21,601 bases of DNA from Candidatus Huberarchaeum crystalense (GCA_002789275.1 PFSX01000011.1:8230-29830); one strand, 5' to 3'. Counted from the first letter of the stretch, positions 13,387-21,586 are shown. Notes: generated from the letters alone by a model not told the origin. Numbers and translations: made by a program.

Positions 13387-14618
13387 TGTATATCTCCTTT
13401 TAATACTTTATAACTTGACATAATTACAACAAAAGCAGAAAACATTGCATAAAACAATATATAGAAAAGTAAAGGGCGTGCAAAATATATAATGCTTTTT
13501 TTAAAATCTAAACGAAATGTTTTAAAACAAATAACTATGGATACAAAAAATAGTATTAATAATCCTGTTGTTAAAGCAGTAAGACCTGAGATAAAAAAAT
13601 CAAAATAAAAAGATATGCTTTGTCCCACAATTATATGATAATATAACAAAAGAAATGTATTGTAAATTTGATTTAAAAGAAAATAGCTAATTATAAAAAA
13701 GCTTAAAAACAAAATAATAACATTAATCAACATAAAAGGAAATACAATTCTACATAAAATATTTGGCTGCAACTTAAGAAAATCTAATTTATATTTAATT
13801 AAAGATTGTATCGTGCCCATCATCCACCTAATTCTTTGATTCCACAAGCTCTTAAATGTTTTTGGCACTTCTGTTGTGTTAAAAAAAAAAATAGGGCTCT
13901 TTATTTTATAATTATATTTATATATTCGCAATGCAATTTCCAGATCTTCAGTAAGGTTTTTCGTATCAAAACCCCCTATTTTTTTAATAATTTTTGTGCG
14001 AAAAATACTTCCTACCCCGTGTGTTACATATATCAATTTAATACTCTGAAAAAACAGTTTTAACACTGAAGAAAAGACATACTCCCAATATTGAATTTTT
14101 TCTATGATTTTTTTAGTATTGCGTGGACACATTGGTGGGGTTACAGCTGCAACATTAGAATCACTGAAAAATCCAATGCTTTTATATATTGCTTCTGGAT
14201 GAATATAAGAATCAGCATCCAAAACAACAAAAAATTCACCTTTAATTATGCTTATCCCTTTATTTAATGAATCTGCCTTTCCACTGTTTGTTTTGTTAAG
14301 CACTTTTACATAATTATACTGCTGAGCATAGCGATTGGCAATTGCGCGCGTTTTATCTGTTGATCCATCATTAATTACAATAACTTCTAAAAGATTTTTA
14401 GGATAATGCAACGCAATAACAGAGTCCAAAGTTGCAGCAATGGTTTTTTCTTCATTGAAAGCAGGTATAATTACACTGACTCGCGGCAATTTTTTAGGCA
14501 ATAATGGCTCCTCATAAATGCGCTTTTTATTCTTAAAATAATTTAATAGAAAAAGAGTAGAAAAATATAAAGAAATATATATTAAAGTAAGCGAAATAAT
14601 TGTGAAAAATTCTACCAT
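13374..14618 (-). CDS. Family 2 membrane glycosyltransferase (processive type)
   Basis: This 414-residue protein has an N-terminal membrane helix (about 4-27), a GT-A catalytic domain and about four C-terminal membrane segments (about 285-405). Catalytic signatures are intact: VSVIIPAFNEE (48-57), INDGSTD (82-88), DADS (134-137), the catalytic-base motif TED (223-225) and QRIRW (261-265). QxxRW typifies processive synthases such as PgaC poly-N-acetylglucosamine, hyaluronan and cellulose synthases. It may polymerise or export a surface polysaccharide; donor and product cannot be read from the sequence. The thioredoxin-fold gene follows in the same transcript with a 13-base overlap. Confidence 0.9.
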   Translation of the reverse strand: MVEFFTIISLTLIYISLYFSTLFLLNYFKNKKRIYEEPLLPKKLPRVSVIIPAFNEEKTIAATLDSVIALHYPKNLLEVIVINDGSTDKTRAIANRYAQQYNYVKVLNKTNSGKADSLNKGISIIKGEFFVVLDADSYIHPEAIYKSIGFFSDSNVAAVTPPMCPRNTKKIIEKIQYWEYVFSSVLKLFFQSIKLIYVTHGVGSIFRTKIIKKIGGFDTKNLTEDLEIALRIYKYNYKIKSPIFFFNTTEVPKTFKSLWNQRIRWMMGTIQSLIKYKLDFLKLQPNILCRIVFPFMLINVIILFLSFFIISYFLLNQIYNTFLLLYYHIIVGQSISFYFDFFISGLTALTTGLLILFFVSIVICFKTFRLDFKKSIIYFARPLLFYILFYAMFSAFVVIMSSYKVLKGDIQWFK

Positions 14619-14760
14619 AATATATTTAACAAGCGTTTTTGCAAACTAAAAACAATATGAAAATCCTATTTTTATAATTTTTATAAATTATAACCAACAA
14701 TTATGCTAATATTTATTAAAGCCAATGTAAGTTAAGATTTACTCATGACTTTGTGTTTAC

Positions 14761-14877
14761 TTTTGTTTGTAAAATAAAAGCCTCAGGCGCGAGTTGTGCA
14801 AAACGCACAACAGCGCCAGTAAAAGCTATGGTTTTACAAGGTGGGAGTTTGGACTCACGACCGCGCGCCTTTTTTTG
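14761..14877 (-). repeat. Partial tRNA-Thr copy D with hairpin insertion (117-bp duplication)
   Basis: A 27-base block, the tRNA-Thr trailer (TGTAAAATAAAA) plus the acceptor 3' strand GCCTCAGG, occurs at 14761-14787 and again at 14878-14904, period 117. In the first copy a perfect hairpin follows: outer GGCGC (14786-14790) with GCGCC (14813-14817), inner GTTGTGC (14793-14799) with GCACAAC (14805-14811). Next come a GTAAAA/TTTTAC hairpin and a degenerate T-arm (GTGGGAGTTTGGACTCACGA). The anticodon and D arms are absent. The arrangement is the same as that downstream of tRNA-Leu. Confidence 0.85.
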
Positions 14878-14895
14878 TTTTGTTTGTAAAATAAA

Positions 14896-14968
14896 AGCCT
14901 CAGGTGAGAGTTGGACTCACGACCTCGTGCTTACCAAGCACGCGCTCTACCAACTGAGCTACTGAGGC
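14896..14968 (-). tRNA. tRNA-Thr (GGT anticodon)
   Basis: This is a 73-nt cloverleaf on the minus strand. Acceptor GCCTCAG/CTGAGGC is perfect. The D-arm is GCTC/GAGC with loop AGTTGGTA. Anticodon stem CGTGC/GCACG has loop TTGGTAA with anticodon GGT. T-stem GTGAG/CTCAC is perfect. The discriminator is U73, as expected for archaeal tRNA-Thr, and no CCA is encoded. Oddly, the T-loop reads TCCAACT, so the normally invariant U55 is C. Its 5' end is 42 bases from the divergent pyrG start. Confidence 0.94.
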
Positions 14969-15010
14969 GATTGCATATAAATTTTTGTAAATATTCTTTA
15001 TAAATATTTT
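14969..15010. promoter_or_regulatory. Compact divergent promoter for tRNA-Thr and pyrG
   Basis: Only 42 bases separate the tRNA-Thr 5' end and the pyrG ATG. CATATAAAT (about 14975-14983) lies 28-36 bases before the pyrG ATG. TTTATAAAT (about 14999-15007) lies a similar distance upstream of the tRNA in the other direction. Two TATA boxes interleaved in this way would make pyrG leaderless, with its TATA box close to the tRNA start site. Confidence 0.6.
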
Positions 15011-16675
15011 ATGGTTAGTTTTAATCCACCAACAAACACGAAATTCATATTTATTACTGGAGGGGTTCTATCTGGATTGGGTAAAGGGATTGTTTCTGCA
15101 AGTGTTGGACGTTTAATAAAATCAACTGGTTTAAGTATAATTTTTATAAAGTGCGATGGATATCTAAACATTGATCCCGGAACTATGCGGCCTACTGAAC
15201 ACGGTGAGGTATTTGTGCAAGAAGATGGGGGAGAGGTAGATATGGATTTTGGGCACTACGAGCGTTTTTTAGATATAAATACAAAATCCTCATGGAATTT
15301 GACAATGGGAAAAATCTTTAATCAAATTCTCACTAATGAAAGAAAAGGAAAATACCTTGGACAAACTGTTCAACTAATACCCCAAACAACCAATGAAATA
15401 AAAAATAAAATATATAAACTTTCAGAAAAGGCAAACATTGCTGTAATTGAAATTGGCGGCACGGTAGGGGATATTGAAATTATGCTTTTTTTAGAGGCAA
15501 TTAGACAAATCAAAAATGAGTATGGATCTAAAAATTGCTTGTTTATGCATTTGTCTTTTGTTCCTGTTTTAAATGGCGAACACAAAACAAAGCCGACGCA
15601 ACACTCTGTTAGAGAGTTGCTAAAAGCAGGCATTCAGCCCGATATAATTATTTGCAGAACCAGCGAAGCAGTTGCTCGGCGCGCAAAAGAAAAAATTGCA
15701 TATTTTTGTAATGTGTTATTTGAAAATATAATAGATGATCCTGATGCTGAAACTGTTTATGAAGTTCCGCTGGTTTTTAAATCTCAGGGCTTGGACAAAA
15801 TAATAAAAAATAACCTTGACTTGAAAAACACATTAGAAGATATAACCCAAATAAAACAAGCATCTATAACAAACAACAAAAGTTCAAATTTGAGCTGGGC
15901 AGAACTTATTAAAAATTACAAAAATCCGCAACAAGAGATTACAATCGCAATTTGCGGAAAATATACTAGCTTGCACGATTCTTATATCAGCATTTTGGAG
16001 GCGCTTAACCATTGCAGAGCACACCTTTCTGTAAAAATAAACCTGAAATGGATTGACACTTCTAATTTAAACCAGCAACTGACAGAATCACTAAAAGAAG
16101 TTAATGGAGTAATTGTTCCTGGAGGTTTTGGAACCAGGGGTGTTGAAGGAAAAATTATAGTAATAAAATATGCGCGCGAAAATAATCTTCCTTTTCTCGG
16201 ACTTTGCTATGGAATGCAGTTAGCAATTGTTGAATTTGGTCGTAATGTCTGTGGATTAAACAACGCTAACTCTACAGAAATTGATGCACAAACAGAACAC
16301 CCTGTAATTGATATTTTGCAAGATCAAAAAGAAATCACAGAAAAAGGAGGAACAATGCGCTTAGGCAAATTTCCTGCGGTTTTGAAAGAAGGCACTAAAG
16401 TTTATGAAATTTATGGACAAGAGCAAATCTCAGAACGACACCGCCATCGCTATGAAGTTAATCCAAAATACCTCAAACTCCTTGAAGAAAAAGGCATAAT
16501 ATTCTCAGGAGTTTCATCTGACAAAAAATTAGTTGAGTTCATAGAATTACAAAATCATCCTTTTTTTATTGGCACGCAAGCCCATCCTGAATTCAAATCA
16601 AGGTTTGAAAATCCTGCTCCTTTGTTTGTAGAGTTTATAAAAAGTTGCATAAAAATTAAAAAAGAGAAAGCATAG
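15011..16675 (+). CDS. pyrG: CTP synthase
   Basis: PyrG makes CTP from UTP with ATP and glutamine. The 554-residue product has the N-terminal synthetase domain with P-loop ITGGVLSGLGKG (15-26), IKCDGYLNIDPGTMRPTEHGE, the DFGHYERF element and the KTKPTQHS motif. The C-terminal class I glutamine amidotransferase domain has the oxyanion loop PGGFGTRG, nucleophile Cys399 in GLCYGMQ, and His525 and Glu527 in QAHPEF. All key residues are intact and the length is normal. aIF2-alpha starts 11 bases after the stop, so the two genes are probably co-transcribed. Confidence 0.97.
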   Translation: MVSFNPPTNTKFIFITGGVLSGLGKGIVSASVGRLIKSTGLSIIFIKCDGYLNIDPGTMRPTEHGEVFVQEDGGEVDMDFGHYERFLDINTKSSWNLTMGKIFNQILTNERKGKYLGQTVQLIPQTTNEIKNKIYKLSEKANIAVIEIGGTVGDIEIMLFLEAIRQIKNEYGSKNCLFMHLSFVPVLNGEHKTKPTQHSVRELLKAGIQPDIIICRTSEAVARRAKEKIAYFCNVLFENIIDDPDAETVYEVPLVFKSQGLDKIIKNNLDLKNTLEDITQIKQASITNNKSSNLSWAELIKNYKNPQQEITIAICGKYTSLHDSYISILEALNHCRAHLSVKINLKWIDTSNLNQQLTESLKEVNGVIVPGGFGTRGVEGKIIVIKYARENNLPFLGLCYGMQLAIVEFGRNVCGLNNANSTEIDAQTEHPVIDILQDQKEITEKGGTMRLGKFPAVLKEGTKVYEIYGQEQISERHRHRYEVNPKYLKLLEEKGIIFSGVSSDKKLVEFIELQNHPFFIGTQAHPEFKSRFENPAPLFVEFIKSCIKIKKEKA

Positions 16676-16686
16676 TAAAAAAGTAT

Positions 16687-17445
16687 ATGCAACAAAACGA
16701 AAACCTTAATACATATCAGTACGGAATTGTAAAAAGAATTGAACCTAGCTTTGCGATTATCGCTTTGCCAACCATAGATGCAGAGGGCTTTCTTCATATA
16801 ACTAGTGCTACAAATAAAGAAACAAAAAATATGAATGCAATTTTGAAAATAAATCAAGAGGTAGTTGTCAAAATTTTTCGCGTATCTCCGACAGGCTACA
16901 AACTTTCATTAAAAGATGTATCTGAAAATATAACTTCAAATATATTAAAAAAAGTGCATCAAAACCAACAAATCGTCCGCTTATTTGAAATAGCTGGAAA
17001 AAATGCAAAAATCTATAATCCTCAGATTTTTCTTCAAAAATTACAAAACAAATACAGGGAAATAACTCCTTTATTCGAAGATGCTGCAGAAACAGGGTCA
17101 GCGATTTTCGAAGAAGCAGGAATTCCTTCAAGTTTGGCCAAAGAATTAACAAAAATAGCACAAACAAAATTTAAGCAAAGAAAAATAGTTGTTTCAAAAA
17201 AAGTTATAATTGAATCTAAAAAATCAAACGGGCTTATAATAATCAAAACTGCTCTGCAAAACATTGAGAAAAAGGGCTATAATATTATATATCTTGCTGG
17301 GGGAAAATATTTAATCAAAACACTAACATCAGACCCAAAAAGCGCAGAAAAAGATATTAACAACTCACTTCACGAAATGAGAAAAAAAGTAGATGTATGT
17401 GAAATTCTGTTAGATAAAGAGTCAAATGCTGTTAAAAAATGCTAA
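16687..17445 (+). CDS. Translation initiation factor 2, alpha subunit (aIF2-alpha)
   Basis: This is one of three subunits of aIF2, which brings initiator Met-tRNA to the ribosome. The 252-residue product has an N-terminal S1/OB domain (about 10-80: YGIVKRIEPSFAIIAL, EGFLHITSA, VVVKIFRVSPTGYKLSLKDV), a central helical domain (about 85-165, with NPQIFLQKLQNKY and FEEAGIP) and the C-terminal alpha/beta domain that binds the gamma subunit (from about 170). Length is slightly shorter than the usual 260-275. The S1 domain is divergent. No clear Shine-Dalgarno is seen. Its last codons overlap the PfkB gene by 7 bases. Confidence 0.88.
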   Translation: MQQNENLNTYQYGIVKRIEPSFAIIALPTIDAEGFLHITSATNKETKNMNAILKINQEVVVKIFRVSPTGYKLSLKDVSENITSNILKKVHQNQQIVRLFEIAGKNAKIYNPQIFLQKLQNKYREITPLFEDAAETGSAIFEEAGIPSSLAKELTKIAQTKFKQRKIVVSKKVIIESKKSNGLIIIKTALQNIEKKGYNIIYLAGGKYLIKTLTSDPKSAEKDINNSLHEMRKKVDVCEILLDKESNAVKKC

Positions 17446-18476
17446 AAAAATATATGGAAAAAGCGAAAAATACAAATCAAATAAAATTAAGTATTAGCAA
17501 AAAATATAAAACACAAAACACTAACAATACAAAGGCAAATAAAAGCAAAAAATATAAAATTATTGGCATTGGCGCGCTACTATATGACAAAATATATGTA
17601 ATTGAAAGATTAGCGCACTCAAATGAAAGCATAGGAATTAGAAATGTGTATAATTCTCCTGGGGGAAGCGTGGCAAACACTATTTTTTGGTTGGGAAAAT
17701 ATGGGTACAAATCAGCGTTTTTTGGCAGTTTGGGAGATGATAAAGAAGGGAAGAATATGGCAGATAGTTTCAAAGACGCAAGCGTTGCTTTATCTTATAT
17801 AAATACACTTAAAAATTCCCTAACTGATTTTGCTCTGACTTTTGTAGATGACAAAGAAAACAGAACTTTTTACACTTATATCAAATTGGACAACATATTG
17901 ACAAAAAAAAATTTAGACAAACACCTTCAAACTCTAAAACAAAGTGAGTGGTTTTTTATTAGTCCACATGGAGATAAGCAACAAATAAAATTAGTAACTT
18001 TATTAGTGGAAAAATTCAAAAAATCTGGCGGAAAAATTGCCTTTTCAATAGGTGTATGGTATAAACGAAAATTATTGGATAAGTTAATTTCAATATCTGA
18101 TGTTGTTTTTCTTAATCGAACTGAGTTGGCTTTTTTAACAGGCACTTCTGAACGAGATTTTAAAAAAGGTATTGTAAAACTGAGAAAAATGTGTAAAGGG
18201 ATTATTGTAAATACTCGCGGCAAAGAGGGAGCATATGTTTTTGATGAGAGGGGTAAAGAATATTTTATACCAACTCGCGCGCGCAAAGTTGTTGATACTA
18301 CTGGTTGTGGCGATGCATTTGCAGCAGGCTTTCTTAATGGTTTGTTCAAAGGAAGCATAAAAAAAGGAATAGAAAATGGTACAAATTTATCAGCAGAAGT
18401 TATTGAAAGATACGGCGCAAGAAACGGCGTTGGATGTATTAATTTTAAGAGCGGAAGATTTAAGTGCAAAAAATAA
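17439..18476 (+). CDS. PfkB-family carbohydrate/nucleoside kinase
   Basis: This 345-residue ribokinase-fold kinase starts with a Lys/Asn/Thr-rich stretch of about 38 residues not typical of the family. The core begins at KYKIIGIGALLYDKIYVI. The substrate-side motif GGSVANT is at 75-81 and the C-terminal PfkB signature VVDTTGCGDAFAAGF at 284-298, with catalytic base Asp292. Substrates in the family include ribose, nucleosides, fructose phosphate and adenosine; this sequence alone does not decide between them. The start at 17439 overlaps aIF2-alpha by 7 bases. An alternative ATG lies at 17454. Confidence 0.88.
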   Translation: MLKKYMEKAKNTNQIKLSISKKYKTQNTNNTKANKSKKYKIIGIGALLYDKIYVIERLAHSNESIGIRNVYNSPGGSVANTIFWLGKYGYKSAFFGSLGDDKEGKNMADSFKDASVALSYINTLKNSLTDFALTFVDDKENRTFYTYIKLDNILTKKNLDKHLQTLKQSEWFFISPHGDKQQIKLVTLLVEKFKKSGGKIAFSIGVWYKRKLLDKLISISDVVFLNRTELAFLTGTSERDFKKGIVKLRKMCKGIIVNTRGKEGAYVFDERGKEYFIPTRARKVVDTTGCGDAFAAGFLNGLFKGSIKKGIENGTNLSAEVIERYGARNGVGCINFKSGRFKCKK

Positions 18477-18658
18477 ATATTTGTTGACTTTGCAAAAACC
18501 CTTAGATATTTTAGAAAGTATGCTCAATTAAGATTTTATATTTACCTTATATTCTATAAAAGTTTTGACTATTATCTTCTTTTCATCAACATCATTCGCT
18601 CTTTTTAATATTTTTTTGTTATTTTCTTTTTGTGTTTTTGTATTTTCTTTATTTTATG
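18477..18658. other. Convergent gap between the PfkB gene and topA
   Basis: T-rich DNA between the convergent 3' ends. It contains the left copy of the 40-bp duplication of the topA end. No clear terminator hairpin and no gene were seen. Confidence 0.5.
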
Positions 18659-18700
18659 CTATTTTCTTTTTGTGTTTTTATATTCTTTATATTTTTCTCT
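18621..18700. repeat. 40-bp tandem duplication at the topA 3' end
   Basis: The units 18621-18660 and 18661-18700 both begin ATTTTCTTTTTGTGTTTTT. The right unit encodes the last codons of topA (EYKNTKRK, stop). The left unit is a diverged copy just beyond the stop codon. Confidence 0.8.
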
Positions 18701-20749
18701 AAATGCTACGCGCGTTTCGCATTCTGAGTTTAGACACATTGTAAAAGGTCGCTTACCTTTTCGCACGACTGTGACTGCTGGAAAACCGCATTTTTCACAG
18801 AGTTTTTCTGTTTTTTGAATTAGCGCGCTCTTTGGCAATGAAGATGTCTGCTTGCAATTTGGATAGTTGCTGCATCCAACAAATTGTCCGAATCTTGATC
18901 GCTTTAAGACCAAATCACCACTACATTTGCATTTTCCAAAATTTGTTGCTTCTTGCCGCGCTTCATAAAGCTGACTCTTTAGCTCTTTGCCAATATCTAA
19001 TTTATGCAAAGAAAAGTCGCGAATCGCATTAGTAATATGAACTTTTGATGCTTCAAGCACTTCTGCATCTGAAATTTTGTTAATTTGAATGTCTTCTAAT
19101 TTTTGCTGAAGGTCTGCTGTCATATTTTCATCAATTAGCGTAGGTATATATTCTTCTAAAACCTTTTCAACTACAATTCCTAATTTTGTTACACCTATTT
19201 GCGAGGTATTTTCAATATATTTTCTATTATACAAAGTTCTTACAATTTCAGCGCGGGTTGCTTTTGTTCCTAATCCTTTTTTTTCAAGTTCTTTAACAAA
19301 TGATGCCTGAGAATATCGCTTTGGCGGCTCTGTTTGCTTTTCTTCAAGATTTATATCCTTAACAGTGACAAGTTCGCCTTTTTCAACAGAAACAACTTGC
19401 GTATCTTCTTTAAGATTAGAATATGGCATATATAATTCAAGCCACCCTTGCTTTTTTGTTCTGAGAAGAGTAAGCAAAAATTTATAATCTTCAATTTGAG
19501 CCACAATTTTTGTAGATTCTCGAATTGCAGGCTCTCCAAAAGTTGCAAGAAATCGCTTTACTATCAAATCATACAACTTCTTTTGATCAGTTGTTAAACT
19601 TTTTGGAAATTCACCTGTTGGATAAATTGCAGGGTGTGCAAGGTCTTCTTTTTTTCCTTCGTTTGGTTTCAAATCAGGCATTGCAAGCAATTTTGCACAC
19701 AAAGAATTATACTCGTTTTGCAGGGCAATTTGCTGAATAACATTTCGCAAACCTAAGGTTGCGGGCAGTTTTTGGCTAGATGTGCGCGGATAAGAAATAT
19801 AAGTAGCAATATATAATTCTTGAGCTATTTGCTGTGTTTGAGAAGGAACAAATCCAAAAACCCTGTAGGCTTCCATTTGCAAATCAGTTAAATTAAAAGG
19901 TGTAGGAGACAATAGATCTTTTTCCTTTTTTTCAATAGAAGCAATAGTTGCAAATTTTCCTTTGCAAGCATCTATAATTTTTTTAGCTTCGGCTTTGTCC
20001 CAAATTTTATCTTCTTCATACATAAAAAAAAGAGAAAAACCATCAAGCAAAAGTTTAACTTGCCAATAAAATTGAGGTATGAATGCAATAATTTCTTTTT
20101 CTCGTTTTACTAAAATAGCCAAAGCAGGTGTCTGAACTCTGCCAGCACTCAATGTTGTGTACATTGTTTTGGGGTCTGCTTTTCTCTGTTCAGCCAAAGC
20201 ATCCATCAAAGAGCGCGACACATTTATACCATAATACCAATCAACAATATGTCTAACAACTCCACTTTCTGTCATTTTTCTATCAAAATTTTCCAAATTT
20301 TGAAATGCTTTAGTTAGTTCGCCTTTTGTCAAAGTAGAATACTTCATCCTTTTAATGTTCATTGGCGCAGCACCAAGACCGTGTATAAGAATATTGTTTC
20401 CAATCACAGAACCCTCAATATCATAGTCGCATGCATTAATATATATATCTGCGTTGCCGCCATATTTTATAATTGTTTTCAAAAATTTTTCAGAGAACTC
20501 TGCTCCCTTACTAACTTCTGATAAAGGCGCCCAGCGCACATTAAATTGTGGAAATGTTTTATTTCCATTAGCAGTAAGAGTATATAAATGGCCAGCAGCA
20601 GGAAAAATTAAAATCTCTTCATTGTCTTGTTTTGCTTTATAATAAGTAACAGCCCCTGATTTTTGTGGTTTTATATTGTCAAATATTTTTGCAAATTGTT
20701 GTGCTACGCTCGGCTTTTCAACGATTATTGTTATTTTTTGAGAAGACAT
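18659..20749 (-). CDS. topA: DNA topoisomerase I (type IA, archaeal)
   Basis: Type IA topoisomerases relax negative supercoils through a 5'-phosphotyrosine. The 696-residue product has the Toprim domain: IIVEKPSVAQQFAKI at the start, and the acidic CDYDIEG (107-113). The catalytic ISYPRTSS motif contains Tyr320. SAGRVQTPAL (201-210) and KKGLGTKATRAEIV follow. Two C-terminal zinc ribbons are visible: CKCSGDLVLKRSRFG to GCSNYPNC, and CEKCGFP to CLNSEC. Residues match archaeal TopA/Topo III-like enzymes. The frame is open to 20812, but MSSQKITIIVEKPS at 20749 is the family start. It is divergent from the Rpp30 gene. Confidence 0.95.
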   Translation of the reverse strand: MSSQKITIIVEKPSVAQQFAKIFDNIKPQKSGAVTYYKAKQDNEEILIFPAAGHLYTLTANGNKTFPQFNVRWAPLSEVSKGAEFSEKFLKTIIKYGGNADIYINACDYDIEGSVIGNNILIHGLGAAPMNIKRMKYSTLTKGELTKAFQNLENFDRKMTESGVVRHIVDWYYGINVSRSLMDALAEQRKADPKTMYTTLSAGRVQTPALAILVKREKEIIAFIPQFYWQVKLLLDGFSLFFMYEEDKIWDKAEAKKIIDACKGKFATIASIEKKEKDLLSPTPFNLTDLQMEAYRVFGFVPSQTQQIAQELYIATYISYPRTSSQKLPATLGLRNVIQQIALQNEYNSLCAKLLAMPDLKPNEGKKEDLAHPAIYPTGEFPKSLTTDQKKLYDLIVKRFLATFGEPAIRESTKIVAQIEDYKFLLTLLRTKKQGWLELYMPYSNLKEDTQVVSVEKGELVTVKDINLEEKQTEPPKRYSQASFVKELEKKGLGTKATRAEIVRTLYNRKYIENTSQIGVTKLGIVVEKVLEEYIPTLIDENMTADLQQKLEDIQINKISDAEVLEASKVHITNAIRDFSLHKLDIGKELKSQLYEARQEATNFGKCKCSGDLVLKRSRFGQFVGCSNYPNCKQTSSLPKSALIQKTEKLCEKCGFPAVTVVRKGKRPFTMCLNSECETRVAFREKYKEYKNTKRK

Positions 20750-20926
20750 ATTATATTTATTATGAATTGCTGTATTTATAGATTTGTAAAAAACCATTTG
20801 AAGTTTTTGCAAGTGTGTGGTGGTTTTAAATAATTATATTTTTCAGGGGATTTTCACAGAGCTTTGTTTTATAATAACAATCACTTACTTTTAACTAGGT
20901 GTGTTGTTATCTCATAACAACAATTT
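20750..20926. promoter_or_regulatory. Divergent promoter region between topA and the Rpp30 gene, with a palindrome
   Basis: A TATA-like TTTTATAATAA lies at about 20867-20877 for the Rpp30 gene. A perfect hairpin GTTGTTAT-CTC-ATAACAAC (20903-20921) sits just downstream of it and ends five bases before the start codon at 20927. It could be an operator or a 5'-UTR stem. TATTATATTTATTATG-like AT-rich DNA lies directly upstream of topA. Confidence 0.5.
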
Positions 20927-21586
20927 ATGGGAAAAGCAAACAATATATTTGATTTTAAAATTTATTACAGCAAAGACATAGAAAAATTGCTAAAAACAGC
21001 AGAGTGTCTTGGTTTAAGTGGAGCGTGCGTTGTATTTCACAAAGAAAATGTAATAGAAGCACAAAATTTTAAGACAAACAGCAAGTTGCATATTTTAAAA
21101 GGTCTGGAACTTGAAATTAACACTCAAAGCGACATGCAAAATATTGATAAGTGCGCAGAGTTTGTTGATTTAGTTTTTGCAAAAATAAAAAATGAAAATT
21201 TAGTATTTGATGTGCTTAAATCGCGCAAAATACAAATATTAAATTTTGATAATATTGTTGTTGAGCAGAGCTATCTCAGATTAACAAAAGATGCAAACAA
21301 ACATATTGAGGTTTGCTTAAAAAGCTTGCAAATTGATTTAAAACTCATCAAAAAATACAAAAAAATTATAGAAATTGCAAAGCGAAAGCACTATGCTGCA
21401 GGAATAATACTAACAAGTGGGGGAAATAAATGGAATGAATTAATAGGGAGAGAAGAAGCATTTGCAATATGCTCTGTTTTGCTTAAAACACACCCTGACC
21501 AGTCAAAAAAAATAATCTGTGGAAAAGATTTGTTAAAACAATGCGATAAAAATTATTTAGATAAAGGTGTTGAGATTATTGAGTAA
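20927..21586 (+). CDS. rnp3: RNase P protein component 3 (Rpp30/Rnp3)
   Basis: The 219-residue protein matches archaeal Rpp30, a PHP-like TIM-barrel subunit of RNase P that pairs with Pop5. Features are the N-terminal strand FDFKIYY, LGLSGACVVF, LKGLELEIN, FVDLVFAKIKN, the core FDNIVVEQSYLRL, and the C-terminal AAGIILTSGGNKWNELIGREEAFAICSVLL. Length is normal (about 210-230). Its partner Pop5 is encoded at 6996-7454. A tight palindrome lies in the probable 5' leader. Confidence 0.88.
   Translation: MGKANNIFDFKIYYSKDIEKLLKTAECLGLSGACVVFHKENVIEAQNFKTNSKLHILKGLELEINTQSDMQNIDKCAEFVDLVFAKIKNENLVFDVLKSRKIQILNFDNIVVEQSYLRLTKDANKHIEVCLKSLQIDLKLIKKYKKIIEIAKRKHYAAGIILTSGGNKWNELIGREEAFAICSVLLKTHPDQSKKIICGKDLLKQCDKNYLDKGVEIIE

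Noticed and set aside
18630..18818. 62-codon plus-strand open frame at the topA 3' end
   Set aside because: It is antisense to topA, starts in the T-rich 40-bp repeat and has no coding signal.
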